Of a stretch of DNA of 64,000 bases, positions 17,711 through 27,250 are shown one piece after another (within the stretch, counting starts at the first letter, position 1; each line of letters starts with the position of its first letter). This DNA comes from Acinetobacter sp. Marseille-Q1618. GTDB lineage: Bacteria > Pseudomonadota > Gammaproteobacteria > Pseudomonadales > Moraxellaceae. Under the pieces are notes generated by a model. It was not told the origin of the DNA, ran no database searches, and saw only the letters and a program-made list of their open reading frames with translations. The stretch lies in contig NZ_CADDWJ010000002.1 of assembly GCF_902809855.1 (NCBI RefSeq), forward strand, positions 744,001 through 808,000, written 5' to 3'. The position numbers and the translations under genes are program-made.

Positions 17711-19252
17711 ATGGCGCTGTGGCGATCCACCTTTATTGTCAGTTCGATGACCATGTTGTCACGGGTCTTAGGACTGGTACGAGATATGGTGTTGTTAAAT
17801 GTCTTTGGTGCAGGTAAAGACTTCGATACTTTTGTTGTTGCATTTCGTATTCCCAACTTCTTTCGGCGGCTATTTGCTGAAGGGGCTTTTTCGCAAGCGT
17901 TTATTCCGATTTTAACTGAATATAAAACCACAAAATTACATGCTGAAGTGCAGATTTTGATTAGTCGGGTGTTTGGCTGTTTGTTGACAGTGATGTCCTT
18001 GCTGACTTTATTTTGTATGATCGCTGCGCCAGTGATTTTGTATGTTTATGCGCCCGGTTTCCATAACGATCCAGCTAAATTTGATTTAGCGGTTGATATG
18101 TTCCGTTTAACCATTCCCTATCTAATGTTTATGTCGCTGACGGCTTTTGCCAGCAGTATTTTAAATAGTTATGGTTCCTTTGCATCTCCTGCATTTTCAC
18201 CTGTGCTATTAAATGTGGCAATGATTGCAGGTGCATGGTGGCTTGCACCTCATATGGCTGAGCCGATTATGGCACTGGGTTGGGCGGTGGTTGCAGCGGG
18301 TATTTTACAACTTGCGATTCAAATTCCTGAGTTATGGCGTAAAAAGTTACTGATTCCGCCAAAAGTTGATTTTAAACATGAAGGTGTAGAACGCATTTTA
18401 AAATTAATGTTGCCTGCATTGTTTGGTGTATCGGTGACCCAGATTAATTTATTGCTAAATACGATTTGGGCATCGTTCATGCAGGATGGTTCAGTGTCTT
18501 GGTTATATAGTGCTGAACGTATGACGGAATTGCCTTTGGGGTTAATTGGTGTCGCGATTGGTACGGTGATTTTACCGTCCTTGTCTGCAAGTAAGGCAGA
18601 ACAAGATCAAGAAAAATTTAAAAAAATGTTGGACTGGGCGGCACGTGTAATTGTACTGGTCGGTGTGCCTGCAAGTATTGCATTATTTATGTTATCTACG
18701 CCTATTATCGAAGCACTTTTTCAACATGGTGCTTTTGATGCACGTGATACACAAATGACCGCAATGGCTTTGCAATGTATGAGTGCTGGGGTGTTGGCAT
18801 TTATGTTGATCAAAGTTTTTGCCCCTGGTTTTTATGCAATCCAAGATACCAAAACTCCTGTACGTGTCGGTTTAATGGCGGTTGCAGCCAATGCCATTTT
18901 GAACGTGGTCTTTATCGGAATTTTTAAGCTGATTGACTGGCAAGCAGAACATATGGCGCTTGCGATTGCATCATCTGGTTCTGCCTTGGTCAATGCCGGC
19001 ATGCTGTATTTTTATTTACATAAACGTAATATTTTTCGCTTTGGCGCACATTGGAAAAAGTTGTTTATACAGTTCCTGATTGCGAATATCAGTATGATTG
19101 CTGTACTTTGGTATGCGTTGACTTGGTACGATGAGTCATTGGCTCAATGGCTTCGTATTCTTAAAGTGGTGGGTTTGTGTGTTGCAGGTGTTTTGGCTTA
19201 TGGCATTGGCTTATTGGCAAGTGGTTTTAGACCACGTCATTTAAAGCATTAA
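17711..19252 (+). CDS. murJ: MurJ (MviN), lipid II flippase
   Basis: MurJ moves lipid II across the inner membrane for peptidoglycan synthesis. This 513-residue protein of the MOP exporter superfamily has about 14 hydrophobic segments. The N-terminus MALWRSTFIVSSMTMLSRVLGLVRD contains the conserved arginines of the family. ARVIVLVGVPASIALF and the later VFAPGFYAIQDTKTP stretch are also typical. ATG 17711 is preferred to a GTG three codons upstream because GGTGA lies at the right distance. It marks the left flank of the capsule region, as in other Acinetobacter. Confidence 0.95.
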   Translation: MALWRSTFIVSSMTMLSRVLGLVRDMVLLNVFGAGKDFDTFVVAFRIPNFFRRLFAEGAFSQAFIPILTEYKTTKLHAEVQILISRVFGCLLTVMSLLTLFCMIAAPVILYVYAPGFHNDPAKFDLAVDMFRLTIPYLMFMSLTAFASSILNSYGSFASPAFSPVLLNVAMIAGAWWLAPHMAEPIMALGWAVVAAGILQLAIQIPELWRKKLLIPPKVDFKHEGVERILKLMLPALFGVSVTQINLLLNTIWASFMQDGSVSWLYSAERMTELPLGLIGVAIGTVILPSLSASKAEQDQEKFKKMLDWAARVIVLVGVPASIALFMLSTPIIEALFQHGAFDARDTQMTAMALQCMSAGVLAFMLIKVFAPGFYAIQDTKTPVRVGLMAVAANAILNVVFIGIFKLIDWQAEHMALAIASSGSALVNAGMLYFYLHKRNIFRFGAHWKKLFIQFLIANISMIAVLWYALTWYDESLAQWLRILKVVGLCVAGVLAYGIGLLASGFRPRHLKH

Positions 19253-19269
19253 ATACAGTGATAGTCCAT

Positions 19270-19300
19270 AAAAAACATCGCTAAATTGCGATGTTTTTTA
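19270..19300. terminator. Bidirectional terminator between murJ and FKBP gene
   Basis: AAAAAACATCGC and GCGATGTTTTTT pair around TAAATT. A/T runs on both sides allow function for murJ and for the convergent isomerase gene. Confidence 0.9.
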
Positions 19301-19321
19301 TTTTGAATGGTTTTATTTTTA

Positions 19322-20011
19322 TTAAGGCAAAACTTTTAATAATTCGACATCAAAAATTAAAGTACTGTTTGGGCCAATCGCATCACCTGCGCCAATTTCA
19401 CCATAAGCGAGTTTTGCTGGAATAAAGAAGCGATATTTGGCACCTTCTTGCATGAGTTGTAAACCTTCAGTCCATCCAGCAATCACTTGGCTGACTTGAA
19501 AATCAACTGCTTGTCCACGGGCGATAGAGCTATCAAACACGGTGCCATCCAGTAAACGACCTTCATAGTTAACTGAAACTTTCGATGTTGCACGTGGCTT
19601 ATTGCCTTGACCCGCTTGTAAAACTTGATACTGTAAGCCAGATTTGGTCATGATTACACCAGATTTTTTTGCATTTTCAGCTAAAAAAGTTTCACCTAAT
19701 TTGGCATTTTCTTGGGCAGTTTTTTGAAATTCTATCAGTTGCTTGGCTTCATTGCGTTGTTTGTATTGTGTTAATGCTTTTGCCATTTCTTCGTCAGTTA
19801 AGCTGGCTTTTTGTCCTGCTGCACCTTGTTTTAATCCTTGAATAAATGCATCTAGGTCGATGTCTTTTAAGGTTTCGGCATTATTTTTACCCATGACATA
19901 GCCATAACTATAACCAAGCTGATCTTTTTGTGGGCTTTTATTGTGAATGGTTGCTGCCTGACTTGTCGCAACCGTCATCATTACACTCAGGCATAAAATC
20001 TTTTTTTTCAT
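19322..20011 (-). CDS. FKBP-type peptidyl-prolyl isomerase, second copy
   Basis: This 229-residue periplasmic isomerase has a signal peptide ending near ATSQAA. An N-terminal FkpA-like dimerisation region (SYGYVMGKNNAETLKD, helical, about residues 30-110) precedes a C-terminal FKBP domain with [30 protein letters not shown] and AKLAYGE. It is a paralogue of the neighbouring gene at 20054-20761. The ATG at 20011 is preferred to an upstream TTG. An intrinsic terminator lies only 14 bases before this start, so expression may depend on read-through or a hidden promoter. Confidence 0.88.
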   Translation of the reverse strand: MKKKILCLSVMMTVATSQAATIHNKSPQKDQLGYSYGYVMGKNNAETLKDIDLDAFIQGLKQGAAGQKASLTDEEMAKALTQYKQRNEAKQLIEFQKTAQENAKLGETFLAENAKKSGVIMTKSGLQYQVLQAGQGNKPRATSKVSVNYEGRLLDGTVFDSSIARGQAVDFQVSQVIAGWTEGLQLMQEGAKYRFFIPAKLAYGEIGAGDAIGPNSTLIFDVELLKVLP

Positions 20012-20024
20012 CGTCAAAATCCAA

Positions 20025-20048
20025 AAAGGAGAGCAGATGCTCTCCTTT
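20025..20048 (-). terminator. Terminator between the two FKBP genes
   Basis: AAAGGAGAGCA and TGCTCTCCTTT are perfect inverted arms with a 2-base centre. On the minus strand they are followed by TTTTT-GG. The palindrome sits between the first FKBP stop and the second FKBP start. Confidence 0.7.
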
Positions 20049-20053
20049 ATTCA

Positions 20054-20761
20054 TTATTTTACTTTAATTAATTCAACATCAAAAATTAAGGTACTGTTAG
20101 GAGGAATGGTACCAGGCACGCCTTGTTCACCATAAGCCAATTTAGATGGAATATATAAAGTTGCTTTTCCACCTTCTTTCATGAGTTGCAAACCTTCAGT
20201 CCAACCAGGAATCACTTGGTTGAGTGGGAATTCGATTGGTTCACCACGATCGTATGAACTATCAAATACTTTGCCGTCTAATAACTGACCTTTGTAATGT
20301 ACAGTAACCACAGATGTTGCTGTAGGGGCTTTACCAGTGCCTTCTTTAATTATTTTATATTGAAGACCTGAAGCTGTGGTTTTAATGTCTGCTTTTTTCG
20401 CATTTTCAGTTAAGAAATTATCATTTTTAGATACAGCTGCTTGGCTATCAGCAAGTTGCTTTTTTTGCATTTCTTTTTGAAATTCCATATAAGCCGCTTG
20501 TAATTCTTCATCTGTAAATATGCGCTCTTTTTTGGCATGTGCATCACGAATCCCTGTAATAAATGTATCTACATCAACTTCAGGTGGTGTTTGGCTTGCG
20601 ACTTCATAGCCTAAAGCATAGCTAATTTTTTCGACAGGTTTTGCTGTTTTTGAAATAGAACTTGAATTTACGTCAGCAGGATGTTGAGTTGCATAGTAAA
20701 CAGGAACAAGTGCAGCACCGCCTAAAATTACAGCAACAGCGATGGGTAAGGCTTTACTCAT
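20054..20761 (-). CDS. fkpA: FkpA, FKBP-type peptidyl-prolyl isomerase at the capsule locus flank
   Basis: This 235-residue isomerase has an N-terminal hydrophobic segment ([20 protein letters not shown]) that may act as a signal or membrane anchor. A helical dimerisation region ([19 protein letters not shown]) is followed by a C-terminal FKBP domain: [37 protein letters not shown] and [13 protein letters not shown]. In Acinetobacter, fkpA is the usual left marker of the K locus next to wzc. It assists folding of envelope proteins; a direct capsule role is not established. Confidence 0.92.
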   Translation of the reverse strand: MSKALPIAVAVILGGAALVPVYYATQHPADVNSSSISKTAKPVEKISYALGYEVASQTPPEVDVDTFITGIRDAHAKKERIFTDEELQAAYMEFQKEMQKKQLADSQAAVSKNDNFLTENAKKADIKTTASGLQYKIIKEGTGKAPTATSVVTVHYKGQLLDGKVFDSSYDRGEPIEFPLNQVIPGWTEGLQLMKEGGKATLYIPSKLAYGEQGVPGTIPPNSTLIFDVELIKVK

Positions 20762-20892
20762 GATATTTCCTAAAATTTTTATCTTGCAAAGAGCGAATGG
20801 CTAAATTATAGCTTGAATTGTGAAAGCATATAACTTCTTTGGTTGAAACGATATACATATTCAATGAAATCAACGAAAAATATACAGGGATT

Positions 20893-20923
20893 GAGAAAAA
20901 AAAAACCAGATCATTTGATCTGG
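20893..20923 (-). terminator. Terminator of the wza-wzb-wzc operon
   Basis: CCAGATCA and TGATCTGG form an 8-bp palindromic stem with a 2-base centre. On the minus strand it is followed by a run of nine T. It lies 20 bases after the wzc stop. Confidence 0.9.
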
Positions 20924-20942
20924 ATTTATATACTAAAAAAGC

Positions 20943-23135
20943 TTAGTCATCTTTATGGGCAGTATAATTATACGCATAATTATAACCATAACTATAACCA
21001 CCTGATGCACGGTTAATATCATTGAGGATAATACCGTTGACTTTAGTCCCTGCTTGTTCAAAACGGTTGACTGTTAACTCAAGCTCTTTGATTTGTGTCT
21101 TGGCATAGCGTGCAACGACGAGGTTTACACCAGCATATTGTGAAATAATAATACCATCAGTGACAGCTAGTACAGGTGGCGTATCCAAAATAATATGATC
21201 ATATTGCTGAGAAAGTTGCTCTAACAATTGTTTAAACTGTGCTGAAGCCAACATCTCAGAGGGATTGCTTTGATTTTTACCACGTGCGATAAAGTCCAAA
21301 TTCGCTACTTCAGTTTTAAAAATCGTTTGTTCAACAGAGCTTTGATTACTTAAAAGTTCAGTTAAACCTGGTGTGGTTTCACGATTGAAATATTTATGTA
21401 AATAACCACGACGAATATCGGCATCAATCAATAACACACGTTTATTACTTTGTGCAAAAATCGTAGCAAGGTTTGCAGAGATAAACGACTTACCTACTTC
21501 TGGTGCAGGACCTGAGATCGCAATAATATTATTTTTGGCATTTGCCAATGAGAAGTGAATGGTCGTACGAATACTACGTAAACTTTCAATCGCAATATCA
21601 TTATTATTTTTTACCGCAAGAATAGGAATAGATTTCTTTTTCTTAAGAATTTGAATACGACTTTCTTGAATAGGTGAACGAGGTACTGTCGCATATACTG
21701 GGAGGTCCAACTCATTTTCAATTTGAGTTGAGTCCTTAATACCTGTATGCATCAAGTTACGCAATAAGGCGATGAGTACACCAACAAAACCACCAACAAA
21801 AATCGAGAGAATCAAAATAATCAATTTTCGTGGTTTAATTGGTTCAATAGGTTCAGCTGCCGTATCAATAATACGGACATTACCAATTTCACCTGCTTCC
21901 GCAATCTTTAATTGTTGGTAATTATTAAGCAGTGAAGTGTAGAGTTCGCTATTTACTTTAACATCACGATACAATTGTAAATACAAACGTTGAGTTTCAG
22001 GTAAACGTTTTAAGGCTTGATTTAACTCATTGGCTTTTTTATCAATGGTCGCTAACTGTGCATTAATTTCAGCCATAAGTGGGTGGCTAGAGGTATATTT
22101 AGCAGAAAGTTCAGCTTGTTTTTGTTTGAGTTCGATGCGGGTTTTTTCAAGTTCAACATTTTGTTTGAGCATGAGCTCTGACTCTTGCGTAACATCAATG
22201 GTATTGAACTGCTCACGGAATTTATTGAACTTAATTTCAGACTCTTCAAGCTGTTTTTTAAGCTCAGGTAATTGCTTGTCTAAAAATTTTAAAGTTTGTT
22301 TAGATTCTAACGTCTTACGCTCAATATTTTGTGCATGATAAACATGAAGAATACTGTTGAGGACTTCAGTAATATGTTGTTTATCTTGTCCTTGATAAGC
22401 GAGACCAATAACGCCAGTAAGTTTGCCTTTTTCTGCTACAGAATAATCAGCATTTAAAGAGCTAACAGCAGCAGGTAAAGACTGTTTAACTAGAGTAAAG
22501 GTTTGTTTAAATGGTGCTTTGCTCTCAATAAAAACTGACCAAGTTCCATAACGATCTATATTTTGATTGGCTTGATTCAATTTACCTGTAAAAACAACTT
22601 GCTCATTTTTTATGTCAATGAGTTTAAATTGATTCGGTATTGTTAAATCTAAAGTAAGCGCTTTATTTTGAAAAGCGGTAGGAATATTAAACTCTTTAAT
22701 TAAAAAATTAGACTGATTTTTTTGATAAAAAACACCATCTTTTCGATAATCTAATAAAATATCATCTTTGGTTAAAAGACGATGTAATTTACCATCCTCA
22801 TCATCTTGGATTTTAATATTAAGATTTAAATCTTGAATGACAGTCCCCAAGACCATGCGGGACTTTAGGATTTCAATCTCTGCTTGAGCTGGAGATTTTT
22901 GCTCAACCACAGAGGATAAATCACCTAGCAGCGCAGCAGCACCAGCGCCTTTACTTTCCTCTACTTGAACCATAGCATCAGTAGAGTAAGTGTTTGGTGT
23001 GATCCGTAAATAGAGCAAGGCACAAATCAAGCTTAAAATGACACAAAGGGCAATCACTTTCCATTGAGCAATTAAGGAAAAAAATAGCTCTTTTAAGTCG
23101 ATCGTATCATCATTCGTTTTTGAATTTTGGTTCAT
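20943..23135 (-). CDS. wzc: Wzc, capsule polysaccharide co-polymerase tyrosine autokinase
   Basis: Wzc controls capsule chain length and export through cycles of tyrosine phosphorylation. The 730-residue protein has a TM segment near residues 25-50 and a periplasmic Wzz-type region with coiled-coil helices (about residues 270-400). A second TM lies near residue 440 after EPIKPRK. The cytoplasmic BY-kinase domain shows Walker A GPAPEVGKSF at about 540, Walker A' VLLIDADIRRG and Walker B IILDTPPVL. The last 20 residues hold a Tyr cluster (YSYGYNYAYNY), the phosphorylation substrate reversed by Wzb. Confidence 0.95.
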   Translation of the reverse strand: MNQNSKTNDDTIDLKELFFSLIAQWKVIALCVILSLICALLYLRITPNTYSTDAMVQVEESKGAGAAALLGDLSSVVEQKSPAQAEIEILKSRMVLGTVIQDLNLNIKIQDDEDGKLHRLLTKDDILLDYRKDGVFYQKNQSNFLIKEFNIPTAFQNKALTLDLTIPNQFKLIDIKNEQVVFTGKLNQANQNIDRYGTWSVFIESKAPFKQTFTLVKQSLPAAVSSLNADYSVAEKGKLTGVIGLAYQGQDKQHITEVLNSILHVYHAQNIERKTLESKQTLKFLDKQLPELKKQLEESEIKFNKFREQFNTIDVTQESELMLKQNVELEKTRIELKQKQAELSAKYTSSHPLMAEINAQLATIDKKANELNQALKRLPETQRLYLQLYRDVKVNSELYTSLLNNYQQLKIAEAGEIGNVRIIDTAAEPIEPIKPRKLIILILSIFVGGFVGVLIALLRNLMHTGIKDSTQIENELDLPVYATVPRSPIQESRIQILKKKKSIPILAVKNNNDIAIESLRSIRTTIHFSLANAKNNIIAISGPAPEVGKSFISANLATIFAQSNKRVLLIDADIRRGYLHKYFNRETTPGLTELLSNQSSVEQTIFKTEVANLDFIARGKNQSNPSEMLASAQFKQLLEQLSQQYDHIILDTPPVLAVTDGIIISQYAGVNLVVARYAKTQIKELELTVNRFEQAGTKVNGIILNDINRASGGYSYGYNYAYNYTAHKDD

Positions 23136-23156
23136 ATGACTACAACTAATTAAAAT

Positions 23157-23585
23157 TTAAAGATGTGATTGCCAATCAATGACATAACGTTGAATATTAT
23201 CGCATGTCTCAATGAAAAATGCTTGATCATGCTTATAAGGATCAGGCACATTAATGTTCTGCCAGTGCCCGAGCATAAAAACTTTACCTTTTGCAAATGG
23301 CCAAGTTTGTTCAATATGTTTTTGTTGATTATGACTCATGACTAAGATCAAATCAGACTTTTTAATCAGTTCAGCGTTGATTTGTTTGGCGATATGCGCA
23401 CGCATGTCTATATTTTTATTGTCCATACACGCAATAGCTTTATCATCAGCTTGGTGTCCTACCATTGCAGACAAACCTGCTGACTCAACATGTAAGTCAG
23501 GGCGAGCATTTTTTAAAAAATACTCTGCCATTGGACTTCTGCAAATATTACCCACACATACGACAAGAATATTTTGAATTTGCAT
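23157..23585 (-). CDS. wzb: Wzb, low-molecular-weight protein tyrosine phosphatase
   Basis: Wzb dephosphorylates the tyrosine tail of Wzc. It has 142 residues, with the signature CVGNICRS starting at Cys10 (CX5R with Arg16) and the general-acid Asp in VPDPYKHD near residue 115. The ATG overlaps the wza stop by one base (TAATG), which suggests coupled translation. Wzc follows after 21 bases. The three genes form the export and control operon. Confidence 0.95.
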   Translation of the reverse strand: MQIQNILVVCVGNICRSPMAEYFLKNARPDLHVESAGLSAMVGHQADDKAIACMDNKNIDMRAHIAKQINAELIKKSDLILVMSHNQQKHIEQTWPFAKGKVFMLGHWQNINVPDPYKHDQAFFIETCDNIQRYVIDWQSHL

Positions 23586-24688
23586 TATTGTCCTAACCGA
23601 TCAATATTATATAAAGCATTAGAGAAAGGAATAATTTGATTGATTACACGTTGCCAGCGTGTTAAACCTGTCGCATCGACATAAACAATATCATTTTTTT
23701 GCATCGCAAACTGATTTGCTAAAGCAAAATTACCAAAACTACTTAAGTCAAGTTGATAGACTGTAGAACCTTTAGTATTAAGGTCGGTACGCATTACATA
23801 AATTCGCGCCGCACTGGCAGAGTTTGGATTAATCCCGCCACTTTCACCTAGTACATCACTCAAGGTCATGCCTTGATCTCGTAAGTTAATGGCTTGGGTG
23901 CGGCTTGATTCACCAAGAACATAAAGTTTTTGATCTTGTTTAGTATTTACAAATAAAGTGTCATTCGGCTGAATGAGCAGGTTATGTAAAGATAGGCCTT
24001 GTTTTTCCAGCGCAATGGTATTTAGATTATAAGTTTGACCATTACGGATCAGTTGGATATTGGTATTGTCACCTGTTTGTGAATTAATACCACCTGCTTG
24101 ACCTAGCGCTGTATAAATACTGATGGGTTGATCATTTAAAGTATATTGCCCACTTTTCATGACTTGACCATTCACAAAATAACGCTTTCCTTCATAAGAT
24201 AAAACACGCACAACCACATCAGGTGTTTTAAGATATTTAGCAAATAATCCACGCATTTCTTTATTGATTTGCGATAAGGTTTTACCTTCAGCGCGGTAAG
24301 TACCAATGAGAGGTGCCTGAATATACCCATTTTGATCAATACGATAACCATTGGCGAGTACAGAAGTATCATTGGTCATCTGTGTAACGGGTGGGGTAAT
24401 TTCTGGATATGCCCAAAGCTGAATAGATAAGATATCCCCTGCACTTAAACGATAAGCTTTATTTTGATTCTGAAATAAGGAATATAAATTTTGGGATTGA
24501 ATATCGCTATTCGTTAAAGTACTTGGTAAGGTTTGTTGCGTAAGTTGAACAACATTCAGTTCTGCACCTTGATCCGTTTGATATTGTCCTTGTTCTGGCA
24601 CATCATAAGTCTGCAGACCAGAAGTCATTGCGCAACCAGTAAATAAAAACGAAACTGCTAAAAATAGTGAGGTGCGAGGATACTTCAC
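23585..24688 (-). CDS. wza: Wza, outer membrane capsule export lipoprotein
   Basis: Wza forms the octameric outer-membrane channel for capsule export. The product has about 367 residues, with a lipoprotein signal MKYPRTSLFLAVSFLFTGC (Cys19), the polysaccharide export domain YRLSAGDILSIQLWAYPEITPP, and later SLBB-type ligand-binding repeats (KLYVLGESSRTQAINL). The start is a non-ATG codon. GTG 24688 is preferred because AAGGG lies eight bases upstream and the signal peptide begins in the usual way; a TTG two codons earlier (24694) is the alternative. Confidence 0.93.
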   Translation of the reverse strand: MKYPRTSLFLAVSFLFTGCAMTSGLQTYDVPEQGQYQTDQGAELNVVQLTQQTLPSTLTNSDIQSQNLYSLFQNQNKAYRLSAGDILSIQLWAYPEITPPVTQMTNDTSVLANGYRIDQNGYIQAPLIGTYRAEGKTLSQINKEMRGLFAKYLKTPDVVVRVLSYEGKRYFVNGQVMKSGQYTLNDQPISIYTALGQAGGINSQTGDNTNIQLIRNGQTYNLNTIALEKQGLSLHNLLIQPNDTLFVNTKQDQKLYVLGESSRTQAINLRDQGMTLSDVLGESGGINPNSASAARIYVMRTDLNTKGSTVYQLDLSSFGNFALANQFAMQKNDIVYVDATGLTRWQRVINQIIPFSNALYNIDRLGQ

Positions 24689-24929
24689 ATTCAAAACCCT
24701 TAATTGTATTAAATTGTAACTTAGAATTACCTTATGGAATGAATTGTATTCTATTACAGCTTAAATTCCTACTAGACTTAATTATGATAAATATAATTAA
24801 TACATAAATCTTAAGGTTTTTAGTTAAAAACATGTAACTTGGGTTAAAGTTTATAAGGTTTTCATTTAGAATACAGTATTGTTTTATATATTATAACGAA
24901 CTGAATATATCAGTATTGGACTTTAAAGC
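24689..24929. promoter_or_regulatory. Divergent promoter region of the capsule locus
   Basis: This 241-base AT-rich gap separates wza (leftward) from gna (rightward) and must hold the promoters of both halves of the locus. A TATTATAA block near 24887-24895 is a candidate -10 for gna. A TACAAT near 24704-24711 on the minus strand is a candidate for wza. No JUMPstart or ops-like element was recognised. Confidence 0.5.
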
Positions 24930-26207
24930 ATGATTCAACTTGAACAACTTCAAATAGCAATTATTGGATTAGGCTATGTCGGTTTGCCTTTAGCAGTTGA
25001 ATTTGGTAAAAAAGTAGCTGTTGTTGGATTTGATATTTATCAGAAGCGAATTGACGAGTTGAAAAGTGGGCAAGACCATACTTTAGAAGTTAGTCCTGAG
25101 GAATTAAAAAAAGCAGAGTTTTTAACCTATAGTTCTGATTTAGAAGATTTAAATAGTGCTAATTTTTATATCGTAACAGTTCCAACACCGATTGATGATT
25201 TTAAACAACCAGATTTAACTCCTTTAATTAAAGCTTCAATGACTATTGGTAAAGTGTTGAAAAAAGGAGATGTTATTGTCTATGAGTCTACAGTTTATCC
25301 TGGTGCTACAGAAGAGATATGTATCCCTGTATTAGAAAAAGAATCAGGGCTTAAATTTAATATAGACTTTTTTGTCGGTTATAGTCCAGAGCGCATTAAT
25401 CCTGGTGATAAAAACCGTCATGTCACTAATATTTTAAAAATTACTTCAGGGTCTACGTCTGAAATTGCTGATTATGTAGATCAGGTTTATAACCTGATTA
25501 TTAAAGCGGGCACTTATCAAGCACCAAATATAAAAGTGGCAGAAGCTGCTAAAGTGATAGAGAATACACAACGTGATGTAAATATTGCTTTAATTAATGA
25601 GTTGGCTCTTATTTTTAATAAAATGGGAATTGATACTGAGGACGTCCTAAAAGCTGCAGGTACAAAATGGAACTTTTTACCATTTCGACCAGGCCTAGTA
25701 GGGGGGCATTGTATTGGTGTCGATCCTTATTACTTAACACATAAAGCGCAATCTATAGGCTTACATCCAGAAATCATACTTGCTGCCCGACGTTTAAATG
25801 ATCGTATGGGTGAATATGTTGCGACTCAATTAATTAAAGAAATGGTGAAGCAACGTATTCAAGTGGTTGATTCTAAAATTTTAGTGATGGGTTTAAGTTT
25901 TAAAGAAAATTGCCCAGATATTCGTAATACCAAAATTGTAGATATGGTCAAAGCGCTAAAAGAATATGATCTAGATATCGATATTTATGATCCATGGGTA
26001 GATGTAGCAGAGGCTGAGCATGAATATGGTCTTGCCCCAATTCAGGCTTTAGATGCTTCAAGTTATGATGCTATTGTGATCGCAGTTGCACATGAGCAAT
26101 TTAAGGCAATGCCAATTCAAGAATTTCATGCTTTAGGAAAAGAAAAGCATGTGTTGTATGATTTGAAATATATATTGCAGAAAGATGAGTCTAATATTAG
26201 GCTTTAA
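24930..26207 (+). CDS. gna: Gna, UDP-N-acetylhexosamine 6-dehydrogenase (WecC/TviB family)
   Basis: It oxidises a UDP-N-acetylhexosamine (GlcNAc or GalNAc) to the uronic acid for capsule units. The 425-residue protein has a Rossmann motif [12 protein letters not shown] at residues 11-22, the VPTPID segment near residue 86 and [12 protein letters not shown]. Lys/Asn of the helical linker lie in [19 protein letters not shown], and the catalytic cysteine is in [12 protein letters not shown] (about residue 260). It is the first gene of the rightward capsule operon. The resulting uronic acid may be one sugar of the repeat. Confidence 0.9.
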   Translation: MIQLEQLQIAIIGLGYVGLPLAVEFGKKVAVVGFDIYQKRIDELKSGQDHTLEVSPEELKKAEFLTYSSDLEDLNSANFYIVTVPTPIDDFKQPDLTPLIKASMTIGKVLKKGDVIVYESTVYPGATEEICIPVLEKESGLKFNIDFFVGYSPERINPGDKNRHVTNILKITSGSTSEIADYVDQVYNLIIKAGTYQAPNIKVAEAAKVIENTQRDVNIALINELALIFNKMGIDTEDVLKAAGTKWNFLPFRPGLVGGHCIGVDPYYLTHKAQSIGLHPEIILAARRLNDRMGEYVATQLIKEMVKQRIQVVDSKILVMGLSFKENCPDIRNTKIVDMVKALKEYDLDIDIYDPWVDVAEAEHEYGLAPIQALDASSYDAIVIAVAHEQFKAMPIQEFHALGKEKHVLYDLKYILQKDESNIRL

Positions 26208-26249
26208 TTTATATAACTTTTTTAATTTGAAACAAAGCTAGAGGAAAAA

Positions 26250-27248
26250 ATGCTAGAAGGCTCAACAATATTAGTAACAGGTGGTACAGGATCTTTTGGT
26301 AATACATTTGTACCTATGACATTGGAAAAATATAATCCTAAAAAAATTATAATTTTTTCTCGTGATGAGATGAAACAATGGGAAATGGCTAAAAAATTTA
26401 AAGATGATCCACGTGTTCGTTTTTTTATTGGCGATGTACGTGATAAAGAACGTCTATATCGTGCTTTAGATGGCGTGGATTATGTTGTACATGCTGCGGC
26501 AACAAAAATTGTACCAACTGCTGAATATAATCCTTTTGAATGCATCAAAACAAATATCAATGGTGCTATGAATTTGATTGATGCATGTATTGATAAAAAA
26601 GTAAAAGGTGTTGTTGCACTTTCAACTGATAAAGCAAGTAGTCCAATTAATTTATATGGTGCAACTAAGCTTGCATCAGATAAGCTTTTTGTTGCAGGTA
26701 ATGCTTATTCTGGCGAACATGGTACGAAATTCTCAGTTGTTCGTTACGGAAATGTAATGGGATCTCGTGGCTCAGTAATTCCATTCTTTATGTCTATTAA
26801 AGATAAAGGTGTATTACCAATTACTGATGATCGCATGACACGTTTTATGATTTCTTTAGAGCAGGGTGTTGAGTTGGTTTGGCATGCTTTTGATGATATG
26901 GTCGGTGGTGAGATTTATGTGAAAAAAATCCCGTCTATGAAAGTAACAGATCTAGCATCAACTGTTGCACCAGAGGCTACGCAAGAAGTTGTAGGTATTC
27001 GTCCAGGTGAAAAACTTCATGAACAAATGATTAGTGTGGAAGATTCATACTATACATTTGAATATCCTGAACATTATAAAATTTTACCAGTAATTAATGA
27101 TTGGGCTGAGTCAGCAGAACGTATTAAAGATGGTAAAAAAGTACCAGAAGGTTTCCATTATTCAAGCGATAACAATGTAGATTGGATGAGTTCAGATGAT
27201 CTTCAAAAATGGTTAGTTGCAAACGCTGAAAAAATAGGAAATATCTAA
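26250..27248 (+). CDS. pseB: PseB, UDP-GlcNAc 4,6-dehydratase (inverting)
   Basis: This is the first enzyme of CMP-pseudaminic acid synthesis. It converts UDP-GlcNAc to a 4-keto-6-deoxy sugar with C5 inversion. The 332-residue extended SDR protein has TGGTGSFG at residues 10-17, VHAAATK, the ALSTDKAS catalytic segment and YGATK. The family opening FSRDEMKQWEM is clear. GAGGAAA precedes the ATG. The next two genes follow with gaps of two and one bases, so the block is one tightly coupled unit (psaA in Acinetobacter naming). Confidence 0.95.
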   Translation: MLEGSTILVTGGTGSFGNTFVPMTLEKYNPKKIIIFSRDEMKQWEMAKKFKDDPRVRFFIGDVRDKERLYRALDGVDYVVHAAATKIVPTAEYNPFECIKTNINGAMNLIDACIDKKVKGVVALSTDKASSPINLYGATKLASDKLFVAGNAYSGEHGTKFSVVRYGNVMGSRGSVIPFFMSIKDKGVLPITDDRMTRFMISLEQGVELVWHAFDDMVGGEIYVKKIPSMKVTDLASTVAPEATQEVVGIRPGEKLHEQMISVEDSYYTFEYPEHYKILPVINDWAESAERIKDGKKVPEGFHYSSDNNVDWMSSDDLQKWLVANAEKIGNI

Positions 27249-27250
27249 AA

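Noticed and set aside
24689..24929. JUMPstart/ops antitermination element
   Set aside because: No GGCGGTAG-type ops core was seen in the divergent capsule promoter region.
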